Part shown: positions 54,807-62,883 of the stretch, one piece after another
How positions within the stretch are numbered: the first letter of the stretch is position 1
Layout: each line of letters opens with the position of its first letter
Assembly (NCBI RefSeq): GCF_001189295.1
Contig: NZ_CP012159.1
Coordinates: 1,302,001 to 1,366,000 of the forward strand
Direction: 5' to 3'
From: Chondromyces crocatus
GTDB taxonomy: Bacteria > Myxococcota_A > Polyangia > Polyangiales > Polyangiaceae
Length of the DNA: 64,000 bases
Notes under the pieces: generated by a model
Seen by the model: the letters and a program-made list of their open reading frames with translations, nothing else
Told to the model about the DNA's origin: nothing
Database searches by the model: none
Program-made: the position numbers and the translations under genes

Positions 54807-55550
54807 GTGCTCACGTCTTCGACGCCTTCTCCGCCGCGCCCGCAGATCCTCGGTCGCCTTCTCCAGCGCTTCCCCCTGGGTCGGCTCAGCGTCTCCGTGC
54901 TCTTCGGCCTCGGGCTCATCTTCAGCACGACGCTCGGCTTTGCATGGCTCGCGCGCGAGGTGCTCCGGAACGAGTTTGCCGCTCTGGACGACGCGCTGCT
55001 CCTCTGGCTCCGTGACCACGAGAGTCCTCGGGCCGACGCCTGGATGGTTGTCTTCACCACGCTGGGCGGTCCGCTCGCGATCACCGTCCTGCTCGTCACC
55101 ACGGGCCTCATCCTGATCGCCCGTCGGCGCTGGAGCGAGGTGGGGGGCGTCGCCCTCGCCGGTCTCGGCTGCGCTCTCTTGAACACCAGCCTCAAGCACG
55201 CTTTCGCGCGCGAGCGACCCGCGCTCTTCGAGAGCCCGTTTCATCTCACCAGCTACAGCTTCCCGAGTGGTCATGCCATGGGTTCGCTGGTGGGCTTCGG
55301 CATGGTGGCGTTCCTGCTCGTCCGCCGCGCCCGCACGGTGCAAGGACCCGTTTCGCCGTTGCTGTCGGCCGTGACCGTGCTGTCGACGGCTCTTCTCGTG
55401 CTGCTCATCGGCCTCTCCCGCATGTACTTCGGCGTCCATTTCCCCACGGACATCGTCGGTGGCTACCTGGCGGGGGCCCAGTGGTTGACGCTGTCCATCC
55501 TCACCGTCCACTCGTCCGAGTGGTGGTACGCGCGCCGGTCGTCGCGCTGA
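54807..55550 (+). CDS. PAP2-family membrane phosphatase
   Basis: The GTG at 54807 gives 247 residues with about six hydrophobic helices. The three phosphatase signatures are present: KHAFARERP, then PSGHAMGS, then SRMYFGVHFPTD, the last with the catalytic His. This membrane family removes phosphate from lipid phosphates such as phosphatidic acid, phosphatidylglycerol phosphate or undecaprenyl pyrophosphate. The active site faces the periplasm. It appears monocistronic, followed by the tandem-repeat block. Confidence 0.85.
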   Translation: MLTSSTPSPPRPQILGRLLQRFPLGRLSVSVLFGLGLIFSTTLGFAWLAREVLRNEFAALDDALLLWLRDHESPRADAWMVVFTTLGGPLAITVLLVTTGLILIARRRWSEVGGVALAGLGCALLNTSLKHAFARERPALFESPFHLTSYSFPSGHAMGSLVGFGMVAFLLVRRARTVQGPVSPLLSAVTVLSTALLVLLIGLSRMYFGVHFPTDIVGGYLAGAQWLTLSILTVHSSEWWYARRSSR

Positions 55551-55614
55551 TCTGGCGGAAAGCTCGGGGCGCAGACCTGACGAGAGCGGGTCGGCCATCA
55601 GCGGAGAGAAGGGG

Positions 55615-56028
55615 GGCGTTGATGGCGTACGAGCGCGGAGAGGGGGGACGTTGATGGCGTACGAGCGCGGAGAGGGGGGACGTTGATGGCGTACGAGCGC
55701 GGAGAAGGGGAGCGTTGATGGCGTACGGGCGTGGAGAGGGGGGACGTTGATGCGCGTCCGTTCGGAGAGGGGGGCGGTGATGGCGCGTCCGTCTGGAGAC
55801 GGGGGATGTTGATGGCGTACGAGCGCGGAGAGGGGGTGCGGTGACGGCGCGTCCGTCTGGAGACGGGGGACGTTGATGCGCGTCCGTTCGGAGAGGGGGG
55901 CGGTGATGGCGCGTCCGTCTGGAGAAGGGGGGGGCTGATGGCATACGAGCGCGGAGAAGGGGGGCGGTGATGACGCGTCCGTTCGGAAAGGGGGGCGGTG
56001 ATGGCGTACCAGCGCGGAGAGGGCGGAT
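55615..56028. repeat. 32-bp tandem repeat array, about 12-13 degenerate copies
   Basis: A 32-bp unit starting GATGGCGTACGAGCGCGGAG recurs at 55621, 55653, 55685 and 55717 with few changes. It then continues in diverging 30-32-bp versions (GATGCGCGTCCGTTCGGAG type and others) to about 56028. Each unit has a G-rich part (AGAGGGGGGA). Since 32 is not a multiple of three and the frame shifts between copies, this is not a protein repeat. No spacers separate the copies, so it is not CRISPR. It fills most of the 847-base gap between PAP2 and the DUF2169 gene. Confidence 0.88.
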
Positions 56029-56283
56029 GCTGATGGCGCATCGGTGCGGAGGGGGGGGATGCTGAGCAAGCCTCCGTGCAGAGGTTGGGAGGCCGGATGC
56101 GCATCCACTTGGAGCAGGGCGGTGCAGCTGGAGCACTCGCGTGGAGAAGGACCGTGCTGATGGCACATCGGTGCGGAGAGGGGGGATGCTGAGCAAGCCT
56201 CCGTGCAGAGGTTGGGGGGGCCGGATGCGCATCCACTTGGAGCAGGGCGGTGCAGCTGGAGCACTCGCGTGGAGAAGGACCGT
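56029..56283. repeat. Two 127/128-bp direct repeats
   Basis: Directly after the 32-bp array, a longer unit starting GCTGATGGCRCATCGGTGCG is present at 56029-56155 (127 bp) and 56156-56283 (128 bp) with very few differences; a third start is visible at 56284. The beginning of the unit is itself related to the 32-bp repeat, so it is probably a higher-order duplication. Confidence 0.85.
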
Positions 56284-56397
56284 GCTGATGGCACAACCCT
56301 GACGGGAGGCTCTCGTGGTTCGGTTCGGGGAACGAGCCCCGGCCTTCGACGCGGTGGAGCGCCTTGTCCCCGCGGTGACCTCTGGTACCTAGGAAAG

Positions 56398-58428
56398 ATG
56401 CCCCTCGCCTTGTCCTCCCTCTCGGTCCAGGGGCCCGCTGCTGCCGACACCGTGGTCTGGCGGCATCGGGGACAGCTCTCCCTGACCGTGGTCGTCAAGG
56501 CCACGTTCGCGCTCGTCTCCGAGGGGCGGATGACGCTCGTCGAGCCCGATCCCATCGTCTCATCCGAGCAACCATCGCCCTCGGGGCGTGGGCTGCACGC
56601 GGCGGGGGACCTCGCGCCCTACCTGGGGCATGCCGACGTCTGGCTCGTCGGGCATGCGGAGGTGCCGCCTCACTACGCCGAGTCGCGCCTCCACGTGGCG
56701 ATGATGCTGATGCAGGAGGGGGTGGCGCGCATCAACAAGAAGCTCGACCTCGACGCCATGGCTGGCCCTGGACGCCAGGGCAAGCTGCCCATTCACGGAC
56801 TCGATCCCATCTCGAGGGTGTGGCCGGCGCGCCGCAAGCTCCTGGAAGGGCTCGATCCCCGCGCCTTCGAGGGGCCCGTGGTCGAGCTTCCGGACAGGTT
56901 CGACTGGCGCTACTTCCACGCCGTCCCCGAGGATCAGCGGCTCGAGAGCGTGACCGGTCACGAGTGGCTCGTGCTCGGCGGCATGCTGCTCCGGCGGCCG
57001 CGCTTCCGGACACAGCTCCCGGAGGTCCAGGGGGTGGCGCGCCTCTTCCGGCGCGCGGCCTCGGGACCGCGGCAGGGAGAGCCCATCCCTCTGCGCGCCG
57101 ACATGATCCAGATCGACGTCGACAGGTTACGGTGCGCCATCGTGTGGCGCGGGCACGTGCGGCTCCAGGGAGACGCGGAGCTTGCTGGGGTGCACGTCGT
57201 GGGGGCGGTGGCGATGCCCGGGGAGACCGTCGTCTGGGCAGATCCCTACGCCATCGCGCCGCAGAGAGGCGCCGCCCCGGTGCCGGTGGACCCGCAGAAC
57301 CCTCTGGGGAGCACGGTGGCCCTCTCCGGAGAGGACGCGGCCGTGCTCCTGGAAAGCGTCGAGCGCACGAGGCCGCGCGAGGCGGTGGGGGCGGCCGGAA
57401 CCCTCGCGGGGACGGGTGGGCCCGCCGTGGAGCCGCAGGTCGGTGAGACCGCGATGCTCACGGCGGCCGAAGCGGCGAGAGTGCTCGCGGAGGTCGCGTC
57501 GCTCCCGTTCAAGAAGCCGGCGTCGGGGGAATCCCAGAGCCGTCTCGCGGCAGTCGCGCCGCCAGCGCTGCCGCCTCGTCCGTACGGCGAGCCGCTCGGA
57601 TCTTCGGGGTCGAGTGGGGCGTCCAGGCCTTTGGCGAGGGGGCGCGGAGCGGACGCGACGAAGCTCGCCGCAGTCGACGCCATGGTGCGCGAGTCCGCGG
57701 TGGCCATGCCGTTGCTGGGCGAGACGTCGACGGGGACGGTGACCGCTGAGCTGCTTCCTGGGGCTGCCGCCGTGGCGATGCCCTTCCTGAGGGAGTCGAC
57801 GGGCACGGTTCCAGCGTCGCTCGTGCCGCAGGTGCCCATCTCGGTCACCCCCTTCAGACCTCCCCTCCCTGGCGCAAAGGTGATGTTCGGCCGCAACGCC
57901 GAAGGGGATGCGCCTCCTGGACCTCGGAGCCCACCCTCGATGGCCGACGCCGAGGCAGCCCTCGGCGGAACCCTGGCGCTGCGGAAGGAGCAACAAGCAC
58001 AGCTCTCTCATGCAGCGGCCACCCCCTTCGAAGGCAAGCCGATGCCGGCGCCACCGCTGCGGCCATCGTCGCCCGGGATGCCGGCGGTAGCGCCACCGAT
58101 GCGGCCGTCATCGCCCGGGATGCCGGCGGTGGCGCCGCCGATGCGGCCATCGTCGCCCGGGATGCCAGCGGTGTCGCCGCCGATGCGGCCGTCATCGCCC
58201 GGGATGCCAGCGGTGCCTCCGGGTGACCTCGATTTCGAGGATGCTGCCGGGACACGACCTGCACCGGTGGCGTCGTCGGGGGGCCAGTCGAGGGACTTCT
58301 TGGACGTCGTGGGAACCATGGCGGGACCTCCTGTCCTCTCGGCAGACGAGATTGCGCAGTGGCCTCCTGGACTGGGTGCAACATTTCTCGCGGCCATGGC
58401 TGAAGCAGGAGCGCTGTCGGCGCCGTGA
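56398..58428 (+). CDS. DUF2169 type VI-associated protein with Pro-rich tail
   Basis: The ATG at 56398 (AGGA just upstream) gives 676 residues. About residues 20-300 match the DUF2169 family (LSLTVVVKATFAL, PYLGHADVWLVGHA, DWRYFHAVPEDQRL, ELAGVHVVGAVAMPGE), which occurs with PAAR/VgrG in T6SS effector loci. The second half is low-complexity Ala/Pro/Ser with four 14-residue repeats (RPSSPGMPAVAPP type). No signal peptide, so it is probably cytoplasmic. It lies 4.3 kb from vgrG on the same strand and probably belongs to that island functionally. Confidence 0.85.
   Translation: MPLALSSLSVQGPAAADTVVWRHRGQLSLTVVVKATFALVSEGRMTLVEPDPIVSSEQPSPSGRGLHAAGDLAPYLGHADVWLVGHAEVPPHYAESRLHVAMMLMQEGVARINKKLDLDAMAGPGRQGKLPIHGLDPISRVWPARRKLLEGLDPRAFEGPVVELPDRFDWRYFHAVPEDQRLESVTGHEWLVLGGMLLRRPRFRTQLPEVQGVARLFRRAASGPRQGEPIPLRADMIQIDVDRLRCAIVWRGHVRLQGDAELAGVHVVGAVAMPGETVVWADPYAIAPQRGAAPVPVDPQNPLGSTVALSGEDAAVLLESVERTRPREAVGAAGTLAGTGGPAVEPQVGETAMLTAAEAARVLAEVASLPFKKPASGESQSRLAAVAPPALPPRPYGEPLGSSGSSGASRPLARGRGADATKLAAVDAMVRESAVAMPLLGETSTGTVTAELLPGAAAVAMPFLRESTGTVPASLVPQVPISVTPFRPPLPGAKVMFGRNAEGDAPPGPRSPPSMADAEAALGGTLALRKEQQAQLSHAAATPFEGKPMPAPPLRPSSPGMPAVAPPMRPSSPGMPAVAPPMRPSSPGMPAVSPPMRPSSPGMPAVPPGDLDFEDAAGTRPAPVASSGGQSRDFLDVVGTMAGPPVLSADEIAQWPPGLGATFLAAMAEAGALSAP
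58057..58224 (+). repeat. Four 42-bp coding repeats in DUF2169 gene
   Basis: Four in-frame 42-bp copies encode MRPSSPGMPAVAPP and close variants (first residue Leu in copy 1; Ser or Pro near the end in copies 3 and 4). High DNA identity between copies points to recent slippage or recombination. Confidence 0.85.
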
Positions 58429-58524
58429 GCGCAGGGGGCCGCTCCGCCGAGGGCGGTGCGCCCTGCGCTGCGTTTCAAGAAATGGCAGGGAATCCGAGCG
58501 GCATGGGATGTCGACCGACGCGCT

Positions 58525-60444
58525 CTATTTCGACAGGACGCCGAAGGCGACGAGCATGGCGACGACGATGCCCATGATGCTCTCGCCGGCGATGAGACCC
58601 GAGGCGACGGGTACGGTCGCGCCTTCGGCGAGGTCGGCGCGGCGGCGTCGGACCAGCTCGGCGATGAGGGCGCCGAGGAACATGGCGATGGCGTTGGCAC
58701 CTGGCACGACGAGGGCGATGCCGAGGCCGGAGGCCGTGGGGATGAAGGCGCGGACCTTGGGCGAGGCGTAGCGCTCGGCGAGGGTGAGGATGGCGCCGAG
58801 GGCGAGGCCGACGACGATGCCGATCTTGGCGGTGGGCTCGAGACCGGAGAGGCCGGCGGTGAGCGCCTTGGAGACGCCGGCCCAGACCTGCACGGCAGGG
58901 GCAGGGAACTCGGCGGAGCCGAGGGCGTCGACGCTCGGGATGAGCAGGTTGAAGGCCGGGACGACGACGGCGGCGCCGGCGAGGACACCGAAGAGCTGGG
59001 CGAAGAGCTGCTGCCGCGGGTTCGCGCCGAGCAGGTAGCCGCTCTTGAGGTCGGTGAGCAGGTCGGCGGCGTGGAGGCCGACGCCGCCGGTGACGTTGGC
59101 GCCCATGATGTTGGCGGGCACGTTGCCAGGGACGAGGCCGCCGTAGACGAGCTGGGTCACCGGGCCGAGGGCCTTGGTCGGCGTCACGTCGGTCTCGCCG
59201 GTCACGCGCGCGGCGACGACGCCCATGATGAGCGCGAGCGGCAGCGCCACGATGCCAGCCCACCAGGGGATGCCGAAGAGGTAGGCCATGAGGAAGACCA
59301 TGATCGGGCCGAGCGCGAGGAAGCCCGCGGGAAACCACCAGGAGGGGCACTCGATGTCGGCGAGGGGATCCTCGACCACGGGGCCGCGGTTGGGGCGCAC
59401 GAGCGCGATCAGGCCGGAGAAGGAGCGGGCCACGCTGCGCCACTGGAAGGCAAAGGAGAGCAGGCCCGAGGAGAGGAGGATCGCGGCGCCCGGCCAGAGC
59501 GTCCACTGCACGATGGCCTTGTAGCTGGCGACGGCGATGACGCCCTGCTCGAGGAGGGCGGGGGCGATCATGCCGTAGGTGATGATGGCGCCGAGCAAGA
59601 GCGACCAGCCGGTGCGGAAGCCCATGAGGGCGCCGGCGCCGACGAGGATGAGGCTCCCGTCGATGCTCATGGTCCAGTCGGCGGCGGAGTGGCCGCGCCA
59701 GCCGAAGGGCAGGTGGATGGACTTCGGCAGGTTGAAGGGGATCCAGGCGGCCTTGGCGTCACGGAAGAAGGCGACGATGGCGCCGACGAGGGCCGTCCAG
59801 CCGAGCATGCGCGCCTTGTCGGACTTGCCGTGGGCGCCGTGCATGGAGCGGATGGTCTCGGCGGTGGCGGTGCCGGTGGGGAAGGGGAGGGCCTCGATGT
59901 TGATGAGCTGGCGCTTGATGGGGATGGCGGCGAAGACGCCGAGGGCGGCGATGACCGCGAACCAGGCGAACATCCAGCCCGAGTCGGGGCGGGTGCCGGT
60001 GAGCATGAGCAGGGCGGGAATCGCGGCCATGTTGCCGCCGCCGGTCATGTAGCCGGCCGCCGAGGCCACCGATCCCATGGCGTTGTTCTCGAGCATGGAG
60101 AACTCGCCCCGGGTGAGGTTCACCGAGCGGAGGGCACGGAACAGGGCGTAGGCGAGGATGCAGGCGGTGACGGTGACGCCGAGGCTCCAGCCGGTCTTGA
60201 GGACGACATAGAGGTTCGACAGGCACATGATGGCGCCGATGACCATGCCGGAGAGGACCGCGCGCACCGTGAGCTGTGGGACGCCGCGCTGGTAGACGGT
60301 CTCCAGCCAGCGGCGCTCCGGATCCGGGGACTCCGGAGTCCCCGAGGGCGCTGCCGTGGGCGCGTGCGGGTCGGCGGCTCCCGGCGAGGACGCTTCGGTG
60401 TCGTTCGGTGGCGTCGGCGGAGCCGCTTCGGGGGTTCCGTGCAT
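58525..60444 (-). CDS. OPT-family oligopeptide/metal-chelate transporter
   Basis: The 639-residue protein has a soluble Pro/Ala-rich N-terminus (1-55) and about 14-16 TM helices. Family motifs include GMVIGAIMCLSNLYVVLKTGW, NLTRGEFSMLENNAMGS (substrate path) and PTGTATAETIRSM. Bacterial OPT carriers move oligopeptides or metal complexes together with protons. The length matches the prokaryotic subfamily. It is transcribed away from the hydrolase gene on the same strand (123 nt apart); the hydrolase is upstream. Confidence 0.92.
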   Translation of the reverse strand: MHGTPEAAPPTPPNDTEASSPGAADPHAPTAAPSGTPESPDPERRWLETVYQRGVPQLTVRAVLSGMVIGAIMCLSNLYVVLKTGWSLGVTVTACILAYALFRALRSVNLTRGEFSMLENNAMGSVASAAGYMTGGGNMAAIPALLMLTGTRPDSGWMFAWFAVIAALGVFAAIPIKRQLINIEALPFPTGTATAETIRSMHGAHGKSDKARMLGWTALVGAIVAFFRDAKAAWIPFNLPKSIHLPFGWRGHSAADWTMSIDGSLILVGAGALMGFRTGWSLLLGAIITYGMIAPALLEQGVIAVASYKAIVQWTLWPGAAILLSSGLLSFAFQWRSVARSFSGLIALVRPNRGPVVEDPLADIECPSWWFPAGFLALGPIMVFLMAYLFGIPWWAGIVALPLALIMGVVAARVTGETDVTPTKALGPVTQLVYGGLVPGNVPANIMGANVTGGVGLHAADLLTDLKSGYLLGANPRQQLFAQLFGVLAGAAVVVPAFNLLIPSVDALGSAEFPAPAVQVWAGVSKALTAGLSGLEPTAKIGIVVGLALGAILTLAERYASPKVRAFIPTASGLGIALVVPGANAIAMFLGALIAELVRRRRADLAEGATVPVASGLIAGESIMGIVVAMLVAFGVLSK

Positions 60445-60567
60445 CGCGCTACCATCGCACGAGGGGCACGTGCTCGGGGAGGCGTGATCAGGCGTCCCGA
60501 GCGGCGCTGGCGCGGTCCTTCGGGCGATGGGCCGAGATCGATGCGCGCCCGCGCCTCTCGGCTCGGC

Positions 60568-61734
60568 TCACTCGCGGACGTCCATCTCGACGATCGCGGC
60601 CGGGTGGCCTTTCCCGAGGTAGGCCCGCGCGCCCTCGTCGTCGTTCAGGAGGGCGAGGAAGAACGCCGAGGTGTAGGCCGCGGTGATGGCCCGGGCCTGC
60701 GTGATGTCGAGGTAGGTGAAGGGCTCGCCGTCGGTCTGGCGGACATCGGCGGAGCAGCCCGCGTCGAAGCTTTCGACGATGCCGCAGATGTCGGTGAAGG
60801 ACCAGTGGCCGGCGTCCTTGATCTCGGCCTTCCACGCGGGCTTCTGGGCCGCCTGGAAATTCTGGCGGATGAAGTCGTTGCCGATCTCGGTGATGCTGTT
60901 GTCTTCGGTGGCGACCATGAAGAAAAGGGGCTTCTGGATGTCGCTCATGCTGACGCCCGGGAGCAGCGGGTTGTCGATGGGGACGGCGATGGCGACGCCG
61001 CCGCGAGGCCGTGGATCTTGGGCGAGCACGACGCCGGTGGTGATGCCGCCGAAGCTGTGACCGAAGACGCCGACGCGGTCGGGATCGAACCGGCCCTGGA
61101 GTTCGACGGGGAGTTCGGCGGGCGCGGCGTCGAGGAGGCGATCGAGCGTGTACCGGATGTCGGCGGCGCGCACGGCGAGGAAGTCGGCATCGAGGGGGGC
61201 GGCGTTGCCGGCGAGGTCGTCGAGGAGGGTGCCGCCCGCGTGATCCGGGGCGACGACGGCGATGCCGTGGCTGGCGAGGCGCTCGGCGACGGTGGCGATG
61301 GAGTAGCGGGTGCAGTTGTAACAGTGGGAGAAGGCGACGAGCGGGAAGCGGTCCCCGCTTGCGGGAAGTGCCCCGCTCGCGGCGTGGAAGATGCGGGTCG
61401 TGCCGGGATCGGGGGCCTTCGCGATGAGGGCCGCGAGCTGTTCCTGTTCGCCGCCGGTGGTCGCGAAATCCTCGAGCGGGTGGCCCGCTTCCGCGAGGGC
61501 GCGGCTGCTCTCGGCCGCGGGATACCAGAGCTCGACGCGGAGGATCCGGCTGCGGCTGGCGTCGTCGACGCCGAAGGTGTGGCGACCCACGGGGTGAGGG
61601 CCGGCGCTCTCGACGGCGTGCGGCGTCTCGGGGGTGGGCTCGGGATCGGTGGACGCGTCGTCCCCGCAGCCGACGAGGGCGGGGGTCGCGAGGAGACCGG
61701 CGAGGAGGACGAGGGAAGGGGCTCGGAGCGCCAT
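60568..61734 (-). CDS. Lipoprotein alpha/beta hydrolase, PAF-acetylhydrolase-like
   Basis: The 388-residue product opens with a textbook lipobox (ALVGC) and an acidic Pro/Thr linker. The hydrolase domain resembles PAF-acetylhydrolase II/dienelactone-hydrolase-like enzymes: VELWYPA near the start, FSHCYNCTRY, nucleophile elbow GHSFGG, late His in DAGHWSFTD. The three free Cys pairs in the mature part suggest disulfides. It would hydrolyse short-chain esters at the outer or inner membrane surface. The upstream region (61735-61949) holds no clear promoter. Confidence 0.85.
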   Translation of the reverse strand: MALRAPSLVLLAGLLATPALVGCGDDASTDPEPTPETPHAVESAGPHPVGRHTFGVDDASRSRILRVELWYPAAESSRALAEAGHPLEDFATTGGEQEQLAALIAKAPDPGTTRIFHAASGALPASGDRFPLVAFSHCYNCTRYSIATVAERLASHGIAVVAPDHAGGTLLDDLAGNAAPLDADFLAVRAADIRYTLDRLLDAAPAELPVELQGRFDPDRVGVFGHSFGGITTGVVLAQDPRPRGGVAIAVPIDNPLLPGVSMSDIQKPLFFMVATEDNSITEIGNDFIRQNFQAAQKPAWKAEIKDAGHWSFTDICGIVESFDAGCSADVRQTDGEPFTYLDITQARAITAAYTSAFFLALLNDDEGARAYLGKGHPAAIVEMDVRE

Positions 61735-61949
61735 CGGGACCGGGTATCAGGGCGCTCCACGGTCAGCAAGGGTGCGCCAGGGGGAGAAGGTGGTGTCTTT
61801 CGCCATGGAGGGCCAGGGCCCCGGATTTCCGCGGGATCGGCACGGCTGGCGGCTCTTCGCCATCCCCCTGGAGCGGCTTGCGAGGGGGGGACGTTCGTGG
61901 TGACCATCCGCGCGGCCCATGGCGAGGATAAGCTTCACGCAGAACCTGG

Positions 61950-62399
61950 AGCGGCACGTCGGCGCGTCCAGAGTGCCTGTGGGTGCAGCACCACAACGGC
62001 GTGTTCCGGTCGACGGACGCGGGGTTGCACTGGGAGGACATCCAGAACGCCGCGCCTTCGGTCTTCGGCTTCGCGGTCGCGGTGCACCCCGAGGACCCGG
62101 ACACGGCGTGGCTGGTGCCGGCGGTGAAGGACGAGACGCGGGTGCCCGTGGACGCGAAGGTGGTGGTGGCGCGGACGCGCGACGGCGGGCGGAGCTGGGC
62201 GGTGTTGCGCGAGGGGCTGCCGCAGGAGCACGCCTACGACATCACGTACCGGCACGCGCTCGATGTGGACGCTTCGAATGACCGGCTGGCGTTCGGGAGC
62301 ACGACGGGCTCGCTCTGGACGACGGAAAACCAGGGGGATGCGTGGCAGGCGATCTCTCACCACCTGCCGCCGATCCACTGCGTGCGCTTCGAGGCGTGA
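61950..62399 (+). pseudogene. C-terminal remnant of a BNR/sialidase-like repeat protein
   Basis: The frame ending at 62399 has clear BNR/YVTN-type repeats (GVFRSTDAGLHWEDI, VVARTRDGGRSWAVL, GSLWTTENQGDAWQAI). Homology seems to start before any usable ATG: in-frame codons upstream of the GTG at 61983 read ECLWVQHHNG, which belongs to the family. Only about 150 residues of a protein usually over 300 long remain, and upstream no frame continues it, so it is probably a gene truncated by deletion. A short functional protein from the GTG at 61983 (138 residues) cannot be excluded. Confidence 0.6.
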
Positions 62400-62412
62400 G
62401 AGCGGGGCTGGA

Positions 62413-62835
62413 TCAGGTGCGTGCGGCGAGGGCGATCTTGCCGAGCTGGGCGACGTTGGGGGGGCCGCCGATGTCGTCGAAGTGATCGACCCAGCGCCAC
62501 GCCTCGAATTCGTCGTTGGGCTGCACGGTGTCGGTATCCACGTCGGCCACGAACACGAAGTTGAGATGCATGCCCTTGCTCCCGGCGATGTGCTCCTCGT
62601 AGCCGATGAGGCCTGGCGGCGTGCCCTCGACGTCGCTGACGACGGGGAAGCGGCCTTCGAGCCCCGTCTCTTCGCGCAGCTCGCGCTTTGCTGCTTCGAG
62701 GGGGGTCTCGTCGGCGAGCAGCTCGCCTCCCGGCGGCAGCCAGATGCCCAGGCGGCGGTGGTGGATGAGCAGGACGCGGCCCTGGTAGCGGGGGTAGATG
62801 GCGACGGAGAAGGCGCGGCGTAGGGTCATGGGCAT
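62413..62835 (-). CDS. NUDIX hydrolase
   Basis: The 140-residue protein has the NUDIX box GGELLADETPLEAAKRELREETGLEG, with the REEXXEE-type core RELREETG that binds metal and hydrolyses a nucleoside diphosphate linked to another moiety. The sequence LPPGGELLADETPLEAA and the C-terminal FEAWRWVDHFDD resemble general house-cleaning NUDIX enzymes. Start is the ATG at 62835 or 62829. It is convergent with the BNR remnant, 14 nt away. Confidence 0.9.
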   Translation of the reverse strand: MPMTLRRAFSVAIYPRYQGRVLLIHHRRLGIWLPPGGELLADETPLEAAKRELREETGLEGRFPVVSDVEGTPPGLIGYEEHIAGSKGMHLNFVFVADVDTDTVQPNDEFEAWRWVDHFDDIGGPPNVAQLGKIALAART

Positions 62836-62883
62836 GGGTCGCGAAGATGGTCGATGGAGCGACCTGGGGCTTACCATGGGGGC

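Noticed and set aside
55615-56283. CRISPR array
   Set aside because: Repeats abut without unique spacers and vary between copies; no cas genes are near.
54543-56555. 670-residue minus-strand Pro/Ser/Arg-rich repeat protein
   Set aside because: It translates the 32-bp array, whose length is not a multiple of three, so every copy falls in another frame; no conserved start or domain.
58456-62127. 1223-residue open frame on the plus strand
   Set aside because: It is antisense to the OPT transporter and hydrolase genes and is Gly/Glu/Asp/Arg low-complexity, as expected from a reverse frame of GC-rich coding DNA.
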